Part shown: piece by piece, positions 25,578 to 34,981 of the stretch | How the letters are laid out: every line of letters begins with the position of its first letter | Position numbering within the stretch: position 1 is the stretch's first letter | Assembly (NCBI GenBank): GCA_964486925.1 | Contig: CAZAOY010000003.1 | Span: 1 to 64,000, forward strand | Direction: 5' to 3' | DNA from: CAZAOY01 sp964486925 | Lineage (GTDB): Bacteria > Bacillota > Clostridia > Oscillospirales > Ruminococcaceae | Length of the DNA: 64,000 nucleotides | Position numbers and translations under genes: made by a program | The notes under the pieces: model-generated | Database searches by the model: none | What the model was told of the DNA's origin: nothing | Seen by the model: only the letters and a program-made list of their open reading frames with translations

Positions 25578-26462
25578 ATGTCTAGTAATACAGCTAAGAA
25601 AGGGTCTAAGGGGATTTACATACTGGTGACGGTGCTGATTGTGGTGCTGATTGTTGCCGCTGTGCCGATGTTGATGGGGTATATGAATCGTGAGGAGGAT
25701 AGCTCTAATCAAGCTACCATTACGCTTGGTGATGTAAAGACTACCTATGCATTCTCGGGGGTGGTTGAGAGCAAGAACCGTCAGGAGATAATCTCGGCGG
25801 GGAGTATGCAGATAAACGAGATTAAGGTAAAAGAGGGGCAGACTGTAAAGAAGGATTCGGTGCTGTTTGTGACTAGCACAGGTGAGGAGATAAAATCCAC
25901 CGCAAAGGGTAAGGTGGTATCAATCTACGTCGAGAAGAATGCGGCGGTGTTAGGCGGTACAAGGCTATGCAGTATTGTGGATTTTACCGACCTACAGGTT
26001 ACCGTTAAGGTGGACGAATACGATCTGTCAAGCCTAAAGCTTGATAAACGTGTTACCGTCGAGGTCGGGGCAGTGGACAAGACCATCAAGGGCACGGTAT
26101 CTAAGCTGTCGGACGAGGCGATAAATCAAAACGGTGTATCCTACTTTACCGCTACCATCGATCTAGACAAGAGCACCGATGTTAAGGTGGGGATGAACTG
26201 CGAGGTTACGGTAACCAAAAGCTCGGTTAAGGACGCTATTATAGCGCCAATTGAGGCGATACACTTTGATAACGACAAGGCGGCATATGTCCTACTAAAA
26301 AACAGCTCGGGAGCGCCGACAAAGGCAAGCGTTATTGTGGGTATCAGCGACGGTACAAATGTGGAGATTAAAGAGGGGCTTAGAAGTGGGGATGTTGTGG
26401 TGGTTGAAACCAAAAAATCCTCGGGAAGTAACGGCTTTAGACCTCCGTTTATGAGGGATTAG
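25578..26462 (+). CDS. HlyD/MacA-family periplasmic-adaptor-type protein
   Basis: 294 residues from ATG 25578, after AAAGGAGAG. One N-terminal membrane segment (about 9-29) is followed by the membrane-fusion-protein layout: a beta-barrel/lipoyl strand around VKTTYAFSGVVESKNRQEI, EIKVKEGQTVKKDSVLFVTSTG, and GKVVSIYVEKNAAVLGG. In monoderm bacteria such proteins work with MacB-like permeases to export peptides, antibiotics or lipids. ABC ATPase and FtsX-type permease genes follow directly, so the three form a MacAB-like system. The ligand is unknown. Confidence 0.88.
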   Translation: MSSNTAKKGSKGIYILVTVLIVVLIVAAVPMLMGYMNREEDSSNQATITLGDVKTTYAFSGVVESKNRQEIISAGSMQINEIKVKEGQTVKKDSVLFVTSTGEEIKSTAKGKVVSIYVEKNAAVLGGTRLCSIVDFTDLQVTVKVDEYDLSSLKLDKRVTVEVGAVDKTIKGTVSKLSDEAINQNGVSYFTATIDLDKSTDVKVGMNCEVTVTKSSVKDAIIAPIEAIHFDNDKAAYVLLKNSSGAPTKASVIVGISDGTNVEIKEGLRSGDVVVVETKKSSGSNGFRPPFMRD

Positions 26463-26470
26463 GAGGGGTT

Positions 26471-27175
26471 ATGCTACTTGATATGAAGGATATTGTAAAG
26501 GCATACAACATGGAGAATGTAGAGCAGATAGTCCTAGACCATGTTAACCTTACAATTGAAAAGGGCGAGTTTATCTCTATTCTTGGACCTTCGGGTTCGG
26601 GCAAGTCCACCTTGATGAACATAATTGGTTGTCTTGACACCCCGACATCGGGGGAGTACATCCTCTCGGGGAATGAGATTAACACCCTTGATGAGGATGA
26701 GCTTTCGGTTATCCGAAACAAAGAGATTGGGTTTATCTTTCAGCAGTTTCAGCTTTTGCCACGGCTTAATGCGCTACAGAATGTGGAGCTTCCGCTTATC
26801 TATGCGGGGGTGGGGGAGCGACAGCGTAAGGAACGTGCTATGCAGATGTTAGAGCGTGTGGGGCTTTCAGACAAGATGAAGAACCGCCCAAACCAGCTTT
26901 CGGGCGGACAACAGCAGAGGGTTGCGATTGCACGGGCGATGGTGACAGAACCCTCCATCCTACTGGCTGATGAGCCGACAGGAGCGCTAGACCAAAAGAC
27001 AGGACACCAGATTATGGAGCTCTTTACCGCACTGCACGACGAGGGCAAGACCATCGTAATGATAACCCATGACAAAAAGATAGCCGCCCATGCAAGCCGT
27101 ATTGTACGGATTCTGGACGGCAGGCTCTATGAGGATGAGCAGACAGATGAGGAGGATGGTAATGTTTTGGGATAG
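26471..27175 (+). CDS. ABC transporter ATP-binding protein (MacB/LolD-like)
   Basis: 234 residues. It has Walker A GPSGSGKST, the Q-loop region IGFIFQQFQLLPRLNALQNVELP, signature LSGGQQQRVAIARA, Walker B SILLADEPTGALD and the H-loop MITHD. This sequence type pairs with FtsX/MacB-fold permeases that act as mechanotransducers rather than classical transporters. GGAGG is 5 nt before the start. The 3' end overlaps the permease start by 14 bp. Confidence 0.93.
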   Translation: MLLDMKDIVKAYNMENVEQIVLDHVNLTIEKGEFISILGPSGSGKSTLMNIIGCLDTPTSGEYILSGNEINTLDEDELSVIRNKEIGFIFQQFQLLPRLNALQNVELPLIYAGVGERQRKERAMQMLERVGLSDKMKNRPNQLSGGQQQRVAIARAMVTEPSILLADEPTGALDQKTGHQIMELFTALHDEGKTIVMITHDKKIAAHASRIVRILDGRLYEDEQTDEEDGNVLG

Positions 27176-28334
27176 TATTAAGATGTCGTGGGGGAATATA
27201 ATACATAACAAGATGAGGTCGTTTCTGACGATACTCGGTATCGTTATCGGGGTAGCCTCTATCATAGCGCTTATAACTATAGTAAGCGGGACAACCGACA
27301 GCGTTATCGAGGAGGTATCGACGCTCGGGGCGGATAAGATTACCATAATGGTGCGCGGAACTCCGCTAAAGCAGGGATTACTCGACAGCGAGGTGAAAAA
27401 GCTTGCCGAGATTGACAATGTGCTAGGGGTGTCGCCTTCACTTGACAGCAAGGCGGGGGCGGTGTTTGACGGCACAGCTATGGAGGAGGTTTCGGTACAG
27501 GGGCGAAACGACGTCTACTTTACTAAAACGAAGGATCTAGTCAAGGCGGGGCGGGGGATTAACGTAATCGACTGCGACAACAAGAGCCGTGTCTGCCTAA
27601 TAGGGCGGGATATCGATAACGAGCTGTTCTTTGGGGTTGACCCTATCGGGAAGAAGCTAAAGCTTGGTGGGGTTACCTTCACCATAGTAGGAACGCTACT
27701 GCCGTCACAGGGATTTTCCTTTACAAACAACAACAAGGCGGTGATAATCCCCTACACCACGGCGATGAGCTTCTTTAACAAGCGGTACATCTCCTCGGTG
27801 GATATGTATGTAGACGGCAACGAGTATGCCGACCAGATTACAAACGAAGCAGACGGTGTACTAACCAGAGCGTTTAACTACAACGAGGACGGTTATACCA
27901 TAACCAACATGCAAAACATGCTAGACACCATCGAGCGGATGACAGGGATGATGTCGCTTATGCTTGCAGGGATAGCCTCCATCTCGCTTATAGTAGGCGG
28001 GATTGGGATAATGAACATGATGCTTGTATCTGTGACCGAGCGAACCACCGAGATTGGTCTTAGGAAAGCGCTTGGAGCAAGGCCAAAACGGATACAACAG
28101 CAGTTTTTAATTGAAGCGATGTTCCTATCGGTATTCGGCGGTGCGGTCGGGTTGATACTGGGTATACTGGTAGCGTTTGTAGTCTGCATGTTAATCGGAA
28201 GCTCCTTCTCGCTCTCTGTGACTACCGTAGTATTAGCGATAGGATTTTCAATGGCGATTGGGGTAATCTTTGGGTTAGCGCCTGCAAGAAAGGCGTCAAG
28301 GCTAAATCCTATAGACGCGCTACGTAGCGTGTAG
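27162..28334 (+). CDS. MacB-like ABC permease (FtsX domain)
   Basis: 390 residues from ATG 27162, six bases after GGAGG and inside the 3' end of the ATPase gene. Four membrane segments: one near the N-terminus (FLTILGIVIGVASIIALITIV), then a large extracytoplasmic MacB_PCD domain, then three C-terminal segments containing ASISLIVGGIGIMNMMLVSVTERTTEIGLRKALGA, the diagnostic FtsX block. It completes the HlyD-ATPase-permease module. A strong bidirectional terminator lies at 28402. Confidence 0.92.
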   Translation: MFWDSIKMSWGNIIHNKMRSFLTILGIVIGVASIIALITIVSGTTDSVIEEVSTLGADKITIMVRGTPLKQGLLDSEVKKLAEIDNVLGVSPSLDSKAGAVFDGTAMEEVSVQGRNDVYFTKTKDLVKAGRGINVIDCDNKSRVCLIGRDIDNELFFGVDPIGKKLKLGGVTFTIVGTLLPSQGFSFTNNNKAVIIPYTTAMSFFNKRYISSVDMYVDGNEYADQITNEADGVLTRAFNYNEDGYTITNMQNMLDTIERMTGMMSLMLAGIASISLIVGGIGIMNMMLVSVTERTTEIGLRKALGARPKRIQQQFLIEAMFLSVFGGAVGLILGILVAFVVCMLIGSSFSLSVTTVVLAIGFSMAIGVIFGLAPARKASRLNPIDALRSV

Positions 28335-28401
28335 TGTAGGTAGATAATGCAAATTGGAATTATCTGGTACATATATATTAAAGTTATGTGAGTATATAGC
28401 A

Positions 28402-28440
28402 AAAGCAGTAGGGGCGGATAATATCCGCCCCTACTGCTTT
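28402..28440. terminator. Bidirectional terminator between convergent genes
   Basis: AAAGCAGTAGGGGCGGATA and ATCCGCCCCTACTGCTTT form an 18-bp stem with A and T tails, between the 28334 end (plus) and the 28464 end (minus). Confidence 0.85.
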
Positions 28441-28463
28441 ATACCTCTTAATTCAAACTCACA

Positions 28464-28853
28464 TTAACCGTAATAGTAAACACTGCCCTTTGTGATAAAT
28501 ATTTCATTTGACTTAATATCATCTACAGAGATAGTTCCATTTCCAAAATGAAGCTCTGCTTGCATATCAGCAGGCATATAGTAATGCGAAAGTGGCAATG
28601 TTAAAAGCTTTTCATACTTTTTATTAAACTCTTCATTTTTACTAATCGCTAGTACATTTTTAATAACCACACGAGGAACAAAAGCGGTTTCACTATAGAC
28701 AACTATATGGTTACGGGTTAGGTCATCCTTAAAACCAGAAAGCGGTGTTAGATAGTTTGTGAAATAGAAGAAAATTAGCGAAGTAGCTACTAATACAGCC
28801 AAAGCCACAGAGATTAGAATTTTCTTTAACATAGGATATTTTAAATTTATCAT
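28464..28853 (-). CDS. Small membrane-anchored protein of unknown function
   Basis: 129 residues from ATG 28853, 11 nt after AGGAG. The frame is open further upstream without a better start. An N-terminal membrane segment (about residues 10-31) is followed by an extracytoplasmic domain of about 95 residues ending KSNEIFITKGSVYYYG. It has no cysteine lipobox and no recognisable domain. It stands alone between a terminator and AT-rich DNA. I do not recognise the family. Confidence 0.6.
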   Translation of the reverse strand: MINLKYPMLKKILISVALAVLVATSLIFFYFTNYLTPLSGFKDDLTRNHIVVYSETAFVPRVVIKNVLAISKNEEFNKKYEKLLTLPLSHYYMPADMQAELHFGNGTISVDDIKSNEIFITKGSVYYYG

Positions 28854-29128
28854 TTTGTTCACAGCTCCTATATAAAAATTGTGTGGGTTAATATAATATA
28901 CAGTACCCACTAAAAAAGCAACACATGGTAAGAGTTATTCGCATTTTACAGCTGTTTATTAGCACTTATAAACACCCATTTTATGTAACTAATAAATATA
29001 AATCAAGTCTAAAGATAAAAATACAATGTATCTTATGTCTAGATAATACCATATATATATGTCTTGAATATTATCAATTTGCCAATTTTAAGTTAACATA
29101 ATACTATATATTACGCACAAAACAAAGG
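28854..29128. other. AT-rich intergenic stretch
   Basis: Nothing recognisable apart from probable promoter sequence for the small minus-strand membrane protein. No hairpins or frames of note. Confidence 0.4.
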
Positions 29129-29157
29129 CAGGGTGACCCTTTCGGGTTACCCTGCTT
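29129..29157 (-). terminator. Terminator of the PepSY-like gene
   Basis: GCAGGGTAACCC and GGGTCACCCTGC (minus strand) around a 4-nt loop, followed by CCTTTGTTTTG. Confidence 0.75.
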
Positions 29158-29201
29158 AAACATTATTAGAGAGATACGCAGACTAATCAGCACTAACAAA
29201 C

Positions 29202-29942
29202 CTATCTATTAGAGGCGATGTCAACTTCGCTTGGAGTGTTTGTTTCGCATGCACCGATAAATTCGCCTGTAACAGCGTTTACCTCGGCATATATTACCGC
29301 CTCGGTTGCCATCTCGCTCTTTATCTTGCCGGTTTTTGAATCTTGAGTAGCCACAAGATGCGGCTGTGTTACCGATAGATCACCAAAGGTGATTCTCCAT
29401 CTGTCGGGGTCTGCGGGGGAGTTGCTGTTTGTTAGGGTGGCGGTGCGCTTTTCGGCGGAGAAGTCTTTGTTATAAAGCTTGCCGATATTTTTTTCGACTA
29501 TGTCCACCGCCTGCTCCTCGGTGATAAACAGGTTATTCACCGCAAGATCGCTGTCGGTGGTAACGTCGGCTATTAGCTTTGGTTGAAGCTGATTTTCAAT
29601 GATCTTTACCTTAGCCGGGGTTTGATCTTCTGTATAATCTGCCTCTAGCTTTGGTTTGTCTACGTTTTCGGTGTTTTTCGCTGTTTTAGGGGACTGCTTA
29701 TCTGCTGTGGAGTTATCCTCATCCGCTATTAGCTTTGGATAGAGTGGCAACCCCTCTGGAGAGTTGGTGGTTACGTTAAACGGCTCGGCTTTTGGGATGT
29801 CGTTGGAGGTTACCTCTAATACCGGCTTTGTGTTAGGGGAAACTGCCAGTACGTTTGGGAACACAACGGTGTTGAATGTAAGCGCTGAAACAACCAACCC
29901 AACCGTTACAACCCCGCCCTTAAATAATTGTTTGCTCTTCAT
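29202..29942 (-). CDS. Secreted protein with C-terminal PepSY-like domain
   Basis: 246 residues from ATG 29942, preceded by GAGGTATATC. A signal peptide or membrane anchor spans about 9-33 (GGVVTVGLVVSALTF). Residues ~35-135 are low complexity, rich in Asp, Glu, Lys, Pro and Thr, with the short phrase PKLIAD recurring. The C-terminal part ITEEQAVDIVEKNIGKLYNKDF, with EVNAVTGEFIG near the end, fits the PepSY pattern (helix, then a strand ending in a D/N-x-x-TG motif). It lies downstream of a sensor kinase and response regulator on the same strand, suggesting a regulated or accessory secreted factor. That link is inference. Confidence 0.65.
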   Translation of the reverse strand: MKSKQLFKGGVVTVGLVVSALTFNTVVFPNVLAVSPNTKPVLEVTSNDIPKAEPFNVTTNSPEGLPLYPKLIADEDNSTADKQSPKTAKNTENVDKPKLEADYTEDQTPAKVKIIENQLQPKLIADVTTDSDLAVNNLFITEEQAVDIVEKNIGKLYNKDFSAEKRTATLTNSNSPADPDRWRITFGDLSVTQPHLVATQDSKTGKIKSEMATEAVIYAEVNAVTGEFIGACETNTPSEVDIASNR

Positions 29943-30105
29943 GATATACCTCATCTTTCTACTGCTACCTTGTGGGTAGTGGGGTTTTTATCCTGTCCGC
30001 TGTGAGCTCCTTAGCTGACGTGAGATTATTACTGCATTAAAGATAACGCTATTTTTACTAACCTCACTACCAGTATTATAGACTACCATCATTTTCAATC
30101 TGCTA

Positions 30106-31515
30106 TCAACTTGTTATGGTGTTGTAAAAAGATACCCTAACGGTAGTTCCCTCACCAAGCTTTGAGGTTATCTTGATGGTAGCGTCATGAAGCTCTGCAA
30201 TCTGTCGGGCTATGCTAAGCCCCAGACCTACACCGCCGCTTTCACGGCTACGTGACCGATCTACACGATAAAACGGCTCGGTAATCAGCTTGATCTGCTC
30301 CTCGTCAATACCACAGCCTGTGTCTGCCACCTCGATTACAGCGTGTTCCGCTATATAGGCTTTGACTAAAACTGTATCACCCTCGCTTGAAGCCTTTATA
30401 GCGTTCTCCGCTAGGTTTGTAAGCAGGGAGAGCAGTAAAAATTCATCCGATACAATAGCGTTAAGGGTGTTCGACACCGCTAGCTTTACCCCCTTAACCT
30501 CTGCTATCGGAGTGATTATAGTAACCATCCGCTCAAAGATGGGGGAGGGGTCTAGCTTGTATAGTGGGATTTTGTTCTGACTAAAGGCGGTTAGCTCCAG
30601 TAGCTTTTGGGATAGACCAGACAGCTGTCTTGCCGACTGCTCGATATAACCCGCCGCCTTTATCCTATCGGATTCACTGCTTAGCGCAGTTTGAAGGTAG
30701 GCGCTATAGCCCAGTATCGAGGTCATGGGGGTTTTCATCTCGTGGGCAAGGTTGTCGATAAACTGCTGTTTGCTCTGTGACTGGGCGGTTAACTCTTTAA
30801 TCTTTTCCTCGATTGAATCCGCCATTAGGTTAAAGGTTGAGGACAGTTCTCCTAACTCATCACGGCTACTGGTGGTAACCCTCTCGCCGTATCCGCCGCT
30901 TGCGATCTTTGCGGTGGTAGCGTTTAACCGCTCGATTGGTTTAGTCAGCCGTTTAACTAAAAAGTAGTAGGCTACCAACAGGATTAGGATTATGGTAGCG
31001 CTGACATAGGCAAACATGCGGCTCATATCCAGTCTAAAGGTGTCCACTGTGGTAATATCACGGGTGTAGATAAACCGCAGATCCTTATAACCCCCAAGCT
31101 GTGAGGAGATTAAGAGGTATCTTTTGTCCGCTGGCTTCTGCTGTGACAGCTTTAGTGTGTTGCCACTAACCGTTAGAAGCTCTGCGGTATCAAGCTTTGG
31201 CATGTTAGAGAACACTTCATTTTCGCCGTAATGAAGCGAAAGGTAGACCCCTTGCTTTATATAGTAGTCGGCTAGGGGTTTTATTGTGGTGGCTAAAAGC
31301 TTGTTATCACTGGATTTTTTGTTAAGCGCCTTGTTTAGATTATCTATATTAGTTAGGATAGAGGAGGCGATTATCGCCTGCTCACGTATACCGTTTTCGT
31401 CCTCGCTCTTAACCAGATAGTCGTAGGAGAAGGAGATTAAAAGGTACGCACCTATATCAAAGGCTATGATAAAGAGTATGACCGAAAAGAGATAGACCTT
31501 CTGCCAAAATCTCAC
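30106..31515 (-). CDS. Sensor histidine kinase
   Basis: 469 residues. Two membrane segments (about 9-31 and 168-188) flank a ~135-residue extracytoplasmic sensor region. Then follow a HAMP domain (LTKPIERLNATTAKIASGGYGERV), a HisKA dimerisation box NLAHEMKTPMTSILGYSAYL with the phosphorylated His near residue 258, and an HATPase domain with N-box LLTNLAENAIKAS, G1 VADTGCGID and G2 GGVGLGLSIAR. It overlaps the response regulator gene by 4 bp. The input signal is unknown. A PepSY-like secreted protein is encoded just downstream. Confidence 0.94.
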   Translation of the reverse strand: MRFWQKVYLFSVILFIIAFDIGAYLLISFSYDYLVKSEDENGIREQAIIASSILTNIDNLNKALNKKSSDNKLLATTIKPLADYYIKQGVYLSLHYGENEVFSNMPKLDTAELLTVSGNTLKLSQQKPADKRYLLISSQLGGYKDLRFIYTRDITTVDTFRLDMSRMFAYVSATIILILLVAYYFLVKRLTKPIERLNATTAKIASGGYGERVTTSSRDELGELSSTFNLMADSIEEKIKELTAQSQSKQQFIDNLAHEMKTPMTSILGYSAYLQTALSSESDRIKAAGYIEQSARQLSGLSQKLLELTAFSQNKIPLYKLDPSPIFERMVTIITPIAEVKGVKLAVSNTLNAIVSDEFLLLSLLTNLAENAIKASSEGDTVLVKAYIAEHAVIEVADTGCGIDEEQIKLITEPFYRVDRSRSRESGGVGLGLSIARQIAELHDATIKITSKLGEGTTVRVSFYNTITS

Positions 31516-32171
31516 CGCTCCACCTCCAGACGATAGCCTAGTCTGTAGATGGTTTTAATGTAATCCTCCAGATGAAGCTTTTTTCTAAGCTTTGTGATAT
31601 GTACATCCACCGTGCGGGTGTCGCCGAAGTAGTCGTACCCCCATGCCTTGTCCAGTAGCTTTTCGCGGGACAAGGCTATATTTTGGTTGTTAATAAGGCA
31701 GGTAAGCAGCTCAAATTCACGGTTTGTAAGTACAACCTCGTTTCCGTTTACGGTGGCTTTGCGCTGGTCGAGGTATATAACTGTATCGGCTATAGAAAAC
31801 TCATCGGGGGATTTTTTGTTTCGCCGTAACACTGCCTCAATCCGTGCCAGAAGCTCTACCGTTTCAAAGGGTTTTACGATGTAATCGTCCGCCCCTAGCC
31901 GTAACCCTCTAACCCTGTCGGCGGTGTTTATCTTTGCGGTAACAAAGATAACGGGGGTGTCGCCGAAGGTTTTGTTCTCCATAAGCGTAAACCCGTCCAT
32001 ATAAGGAAGCATTACATCAAGGATAACCAGATCTGGTTTTGATTGCTCTAATGCATTCAGGATATCCAACGGGTTATACACCTGCACAAAGCTGTATCCC
32101 ACAAGCCGAAGGTTTAAAGCTATCAGGTCGTTGATGGCTTGGTCGTCCTCTACTATTAATATGTTTATCAA
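31512..32171 (-). CDS. OmpR/PhoB-family response regulator
   Basis: 219 residues from a TTG start at 32171, seven bases after GAGGTGA. No ATG gives a better N-terminus, since the receiver domain begins at residue 2 (INILIVEDDQAIND). The phosphoacceptor Asp lies in LVILDVMLPYMDG, the conserved Lys in VTAK, and a winged-helix DNA-binding domain occupies the C-terminal ~100 residues (LTNREFELLTCLI ... VDVHITKLRKKL). It is cotranscribed with the kinase. Targets are unknown. The divergent sugar importer lies 366 bp away. Confidence 0.94.
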   Translation of the reverse strand: MINILIVEDDQAINDLIALNLRLVGYSFVQVYNPLDILNALEQSKPDLVILDVMLPYMDGFTLMENKTFGDTPVIFVTAKINTADRVRGLRLGADDYIVKPFETVELLARIEAVLRRNKKSPDEFSIADTVIYLDQRKATVNGNEVVLTNREFELLTCLINNQNIALSREKLLDKAWGYDYFGDTRTVDVHITKLRKKLHLEDYIKTIYRLGYRLEVER

Positions 32172-32415
32172 GATATCACCTCTGGTTATATCTTACCATA
32201 AAGATGTTATGGAGTTGTTAAAAGTAACTTAACATTTAAAAAGATAATTTAGTCGGATATAGCGTAAGTATTATTAATTAAGTTAAATAAAAAATAGTGA
32301 TTAGCTGTAAATAAAAGTCAATACAATTAATAGAGTAGTTAAATAACAAGGATAAAGTATTACTATGATAATGACTAACATTAAAGTATTTTTTGTATTT
32401 AAAGGTAAAAAGCTA

Positions 32416-32444
32416 TTGACAATTTGTATTGTTTGTTGTATAAT
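32416..32444 (+). promoter_or_regulatory. Promoter of the sugar ABC operon
   Basis: Consensus TTGACA at 32416-32421, 17-bp spacer, consensus TATAAT at 32439-32444. The leader to the first gene is about 87 nt. The remainder of 32172-32415 is AT-rich with nothing else recognised. Confidence 0.88.
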
Positions 32445-32537
32445 ATAACAGTAGGATGCAGTAAATGTAAATAATACTTCAATAATTTGAATATTTTTAC
32501 ACTTTAGTGCGTTAAATAATTTTAGGAGGAAAAAACA

Positions 32538-33902
32538 ATGCAAATTAGTAGTTTATTGAAAAAAGGTATGATTTCAGTGCTTGCGGCGGCAATGATGATC
32601 TCTGCTACAAGCTGTAGCGGATCAGGCAGCTCTAGCACGGCTAGCAGCAGCGCTACCGAGAGCAGTACTACCGAAAGTAGCAGTACCACAGGTGGCAAGA
32701 AGGAAGAGTTAATCTTTACCTCTTGGGCAAACACAGGTGAGATTGCAGTACTTTCTAAAGCAGTTGATGCGTACAACGCAATGCAGGACAACGTAAAGAT
32801 TACCTTCCAAAACGCACCTGGTGAAGGCTATGAGCAGAAGCTTATCACAGCACTAGCGGGCGGCGCGGCGGCTGACGTTTTCTATGCGGGCGACAGTGCA
32901 ATCTCTAAGCTTATCAAGAACGGAACTGTAGCGGAGATGACCGAATTTCTAAAAACAGGCGACAGCTTCTGTAAAGCAGAGGACTTTGCTGACGGTCTAT
33001 GGGGCGCGGCTAGAACTGCTGACGGCAAGATCTACGGCCTAACCGTTGACTGTAACCCACTACTACTATACTACAGCCCAAAACAATTTGCCGAGTTTGG
33101 AATTAAAGACCCTCAAGAATCCTTTAAAGAAGGCAAATGGGACTGGAACGAGTTTGACAGTATCCTAAAAACCCTAGTAGAAAAGGGCAAAAAAGGATTT
33201 ATTATGGAAGGTGACGCCGCTTCGTACTATAGATGGATATTCGCTAACGGCGGTAAGATTTATGACGGCGATACATACAAGTTTGACGACAAGGCTAAGC
33301 AAGGCTTAGAGTACGTTGTTAACCATATTAAGGACGGAACCTTTACCTACGGCGGTTCTCTACCTAAAGGACAAGGCGCAGACGCTTCCTTCCTATCAGG
33401 ACAGGTTGGATTCGTTACCGCGGGTAGATGGTACACCCCTACCTTCCATGAATCAAAGGTTGATTTTGACTACATCCCATATCCAAAAGCACCTGGTATG
33501 ACCGAGGATTATGTACCAATCCAGATCGCGACTGCATATATGAGCGTAAACAAAAAGAGCAAGAATGTTGAAGAAGCTCTAAAATTTGCTTCTTACTACT
33601 GTTCAACTGAAGGACAAAAGGTTCGTCTAGGCGGTATTGGTAATGCTATACCTTCAATCGGTGGTATCGACAACATCGTTAGCGATTCTAAAGTTCCTGT
33701 AAACGTTGATCACATATTTAAAGTACGTGATACAGGTTGGGCGCTAGGTTCTCCAATTGCTAAAGATGCTATCTTCCCAGGACTAGCTGATGAGCTTAAA
33801 TCTCAACTAGAAGAGATCGTTGTAAACGGTAAATCTGTTGATGAAATGCTACCTAAGATAGAGAAAAAGGCAAACGAGATTATTGCTGAGAGCAAAAAAT
33901 AG
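32538..33902 (+). CDS. Extracellular sugar-binding lipoprotein of an ABC importer
   Basis: 454 residues after a strong AGGAGG. Signal peptide with a lipobox-like ISATSC and lipidated Cys26, then a Ser/Thr-rich linker (about 27-55), then a type-1 solute-binding fold: LIFTSWANTGEIAVLSKAVDAYNA, AGGAAADVFYAGDSAI and a long C-terminal lobe with EGDAASYYRWIFANGG. It captures a sugar or oligosaccharide for the two permeases encoded 200 bp downstream. Codon choice is richer in well-translated codons than in its neighbours, consistent with high expression. The ligand cannot be deduced. Confidence 0.9.
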   Translation: MQISSLLKKGMISVLAAAMMISATSCSGSGSSSTASSSATESSTTESSSTTGGKKEELIFTSWANTGEIAVLSKAVDAYNAMQDNVKITFQNAPGEGYEQKLITALAGGAAADVFYAGDSAISKLIKNGTVAEMTEFLKTGDSFCKAEDFADGLWGAARTADGKIYGLTVDCNPLLLYYSPKQFAEFGIKDPQESFKEGKWDWNEFDSILKTLVEKGKKGFIMEGDAASYYRWIFANGGKIYDGDTYKFDDKAKQGLEYVVNHIKDGTFTYGGSLPKGQGADASFLSGQVGFVTAGRWYTPTFHESKVDFDYIPYPKAPGMTEDYVPIQIATAYMSVNKKSKNVEEALKFASYYCSTEGQKVRLGGIGNAIPSIGGIDNIVSDSKVPVNVDHIFKVRDTGWALGSPIAKDAIFPGLADELKSQLEEIVVNGKSVDEMLPKIEKKANEIIAESKK

Positions 33903-33922
33903 TACAGGTAAACCTAGTGTTA

Positions 33923-34048
33923 CCTAGGATAGCTACCTTGCTGTTACAAGGCAACTATTAATGGGGATAGTTCCGCATAAACATTACGTTTTATTATAAA
34001 ACGTAATGTTTAGTTGCCAAGTTAAAGAGAAGGTGTAGCTATCGTAGG
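33923..34048 (+). ncRNA. Nested hairpin structure between binding-protein and permease genes
   Basis: Three nested stems. Outer: CCTAGGATAGCTAC (33923-33936) with GTAGCTATCGTAGG (34035-34048), 13 of 14 positions. Middle: GGCAACTA (33950-33957) with TAGTTGCC (34011-34018). Inner: AAACATTACGTTTT (33979-33992) with AAAACGTAATGTTT (33998-34011), perfect, 5-nt loop. The inner hairpin has no T-run, so it is not a simple terminator. It probably acts as a 3' stabiliser that keeps binding-protein mRNA in excess. A dispersed repeat is the alternative. Confidence 0.55.
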
Positions 34049-34105
34049 CAACCGGATTAATGTACTATTATTAGGGTACAAATAATAAAGAGGGTTGGTG
34101 ATGTA

Positions 34106-34981
34106 GTGGATAATAAAAATAGACGTATGTGGGGATATGTGTTTGTACTTCCTCAGCTTATAGGGCTTATTTTATTCTCGTTAATTCCGCTTATTCAAAC
34201 AGTATTTATCAGCTTTACAGAGTGGGATAGTATACAGCCTGATAAGAAGTTTGTAGGTATTAATAACTTTATCTACGAGTTTCAAAATTCAGACTTTGCA
34301 AAGGGGCTAACAAATACCTTTGTATACATATTGCTTTATATACCTGCTGCAATAATTCTAGCACTGCTAGTTGCTATTGCGGTTAAAAACATCCAAGCAA
34401 AGGCATTTTATAGGGTAATCTATTTTATGCCTGTGGTTGCGGGGTCGGTTTCTGTTGGTGTAATCTGGACTTGGCTGTTAAACGGCGATTTCGGGTTAAT
34501 TAACCAGTGGTTAGCGGCAATCGGTATCCAAGGGCCTATGTGGCTTACCGACACAAAGTGGGTGCTACCGTCCATCGCACTGGTATCGGTGTGGTGGAAT
34601 CTAGGGTATAACATGGTAATCTTCCTAGCGGGGTTACAAAACATCCCTGCAACATATTATGAAGCGGCGCAGATCGATGGTGCAAGCAAGATAAGGCAGT
34701 TCTTTGCAATTACGCTGCCAATGGTTTCGCCTACAACATTCTTTGTAACAATCATGACCATTATCGGTTCATTCCAGGTGTTCGACCAGGCGTTTGTTAT
34801 GACAGAGGGCGGACCTGCAAGAGCAAGCTACACCTTTGTTTACCATATCTACCAGAATGCGTTTGTAAACTTTAAGATGGGTAACGCTTGTGCTTCTGCT
34901 ATAGTGCTCTTCGTTATAATCTTTGTTATAACAATGATTCAAAACAGTCTATCGAAAAGGTGGGTGAACTACGATGTCTAA
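34106..34981 (+). CDS. Sugar ABC transporter permease (MalF/UgpA type)
   Basis: 291 residues from GTG 34106. An ATG five bases earlier runs straight into a stop. Six membrane segments are visible, with the EAA loop that contacts the ATPase reading EAAQIDGASKIRQFFAITLPMVSP. It forms the translocation channel with the following MalG-type permease, overlapping it by 8 bp. No ATPase gene is in this operon, so a shared MsiK-like ATPase encoded elsewhere is likely. Confidence 0.92.
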   Translation: MDNKNRRMWGYVFVLPQLIGLILFSLIPLIQTVFISFTEWDSIQPDKKFVGINNFIYEFQNSDFAKGLTNTFVYILLYIPAAIILALLVAIAVKNIQAKAFYRVIYFMPVVAGSVSVGVIWTWLLNGDFGLINQWLAAIGIQGPMWLTDTKWVLPSIALVSVWWNLGYNMVIFLAGLQNIPATYYEAAQIDGASKIRQFFAITLPMVSPTTFFVTIMTIIGSFQVFDQAFVMTEGGPARASYTFVYHIYQNAFVNFKMGNACASAIVLFVIIFVITMIQNSLSKRWVNYDV

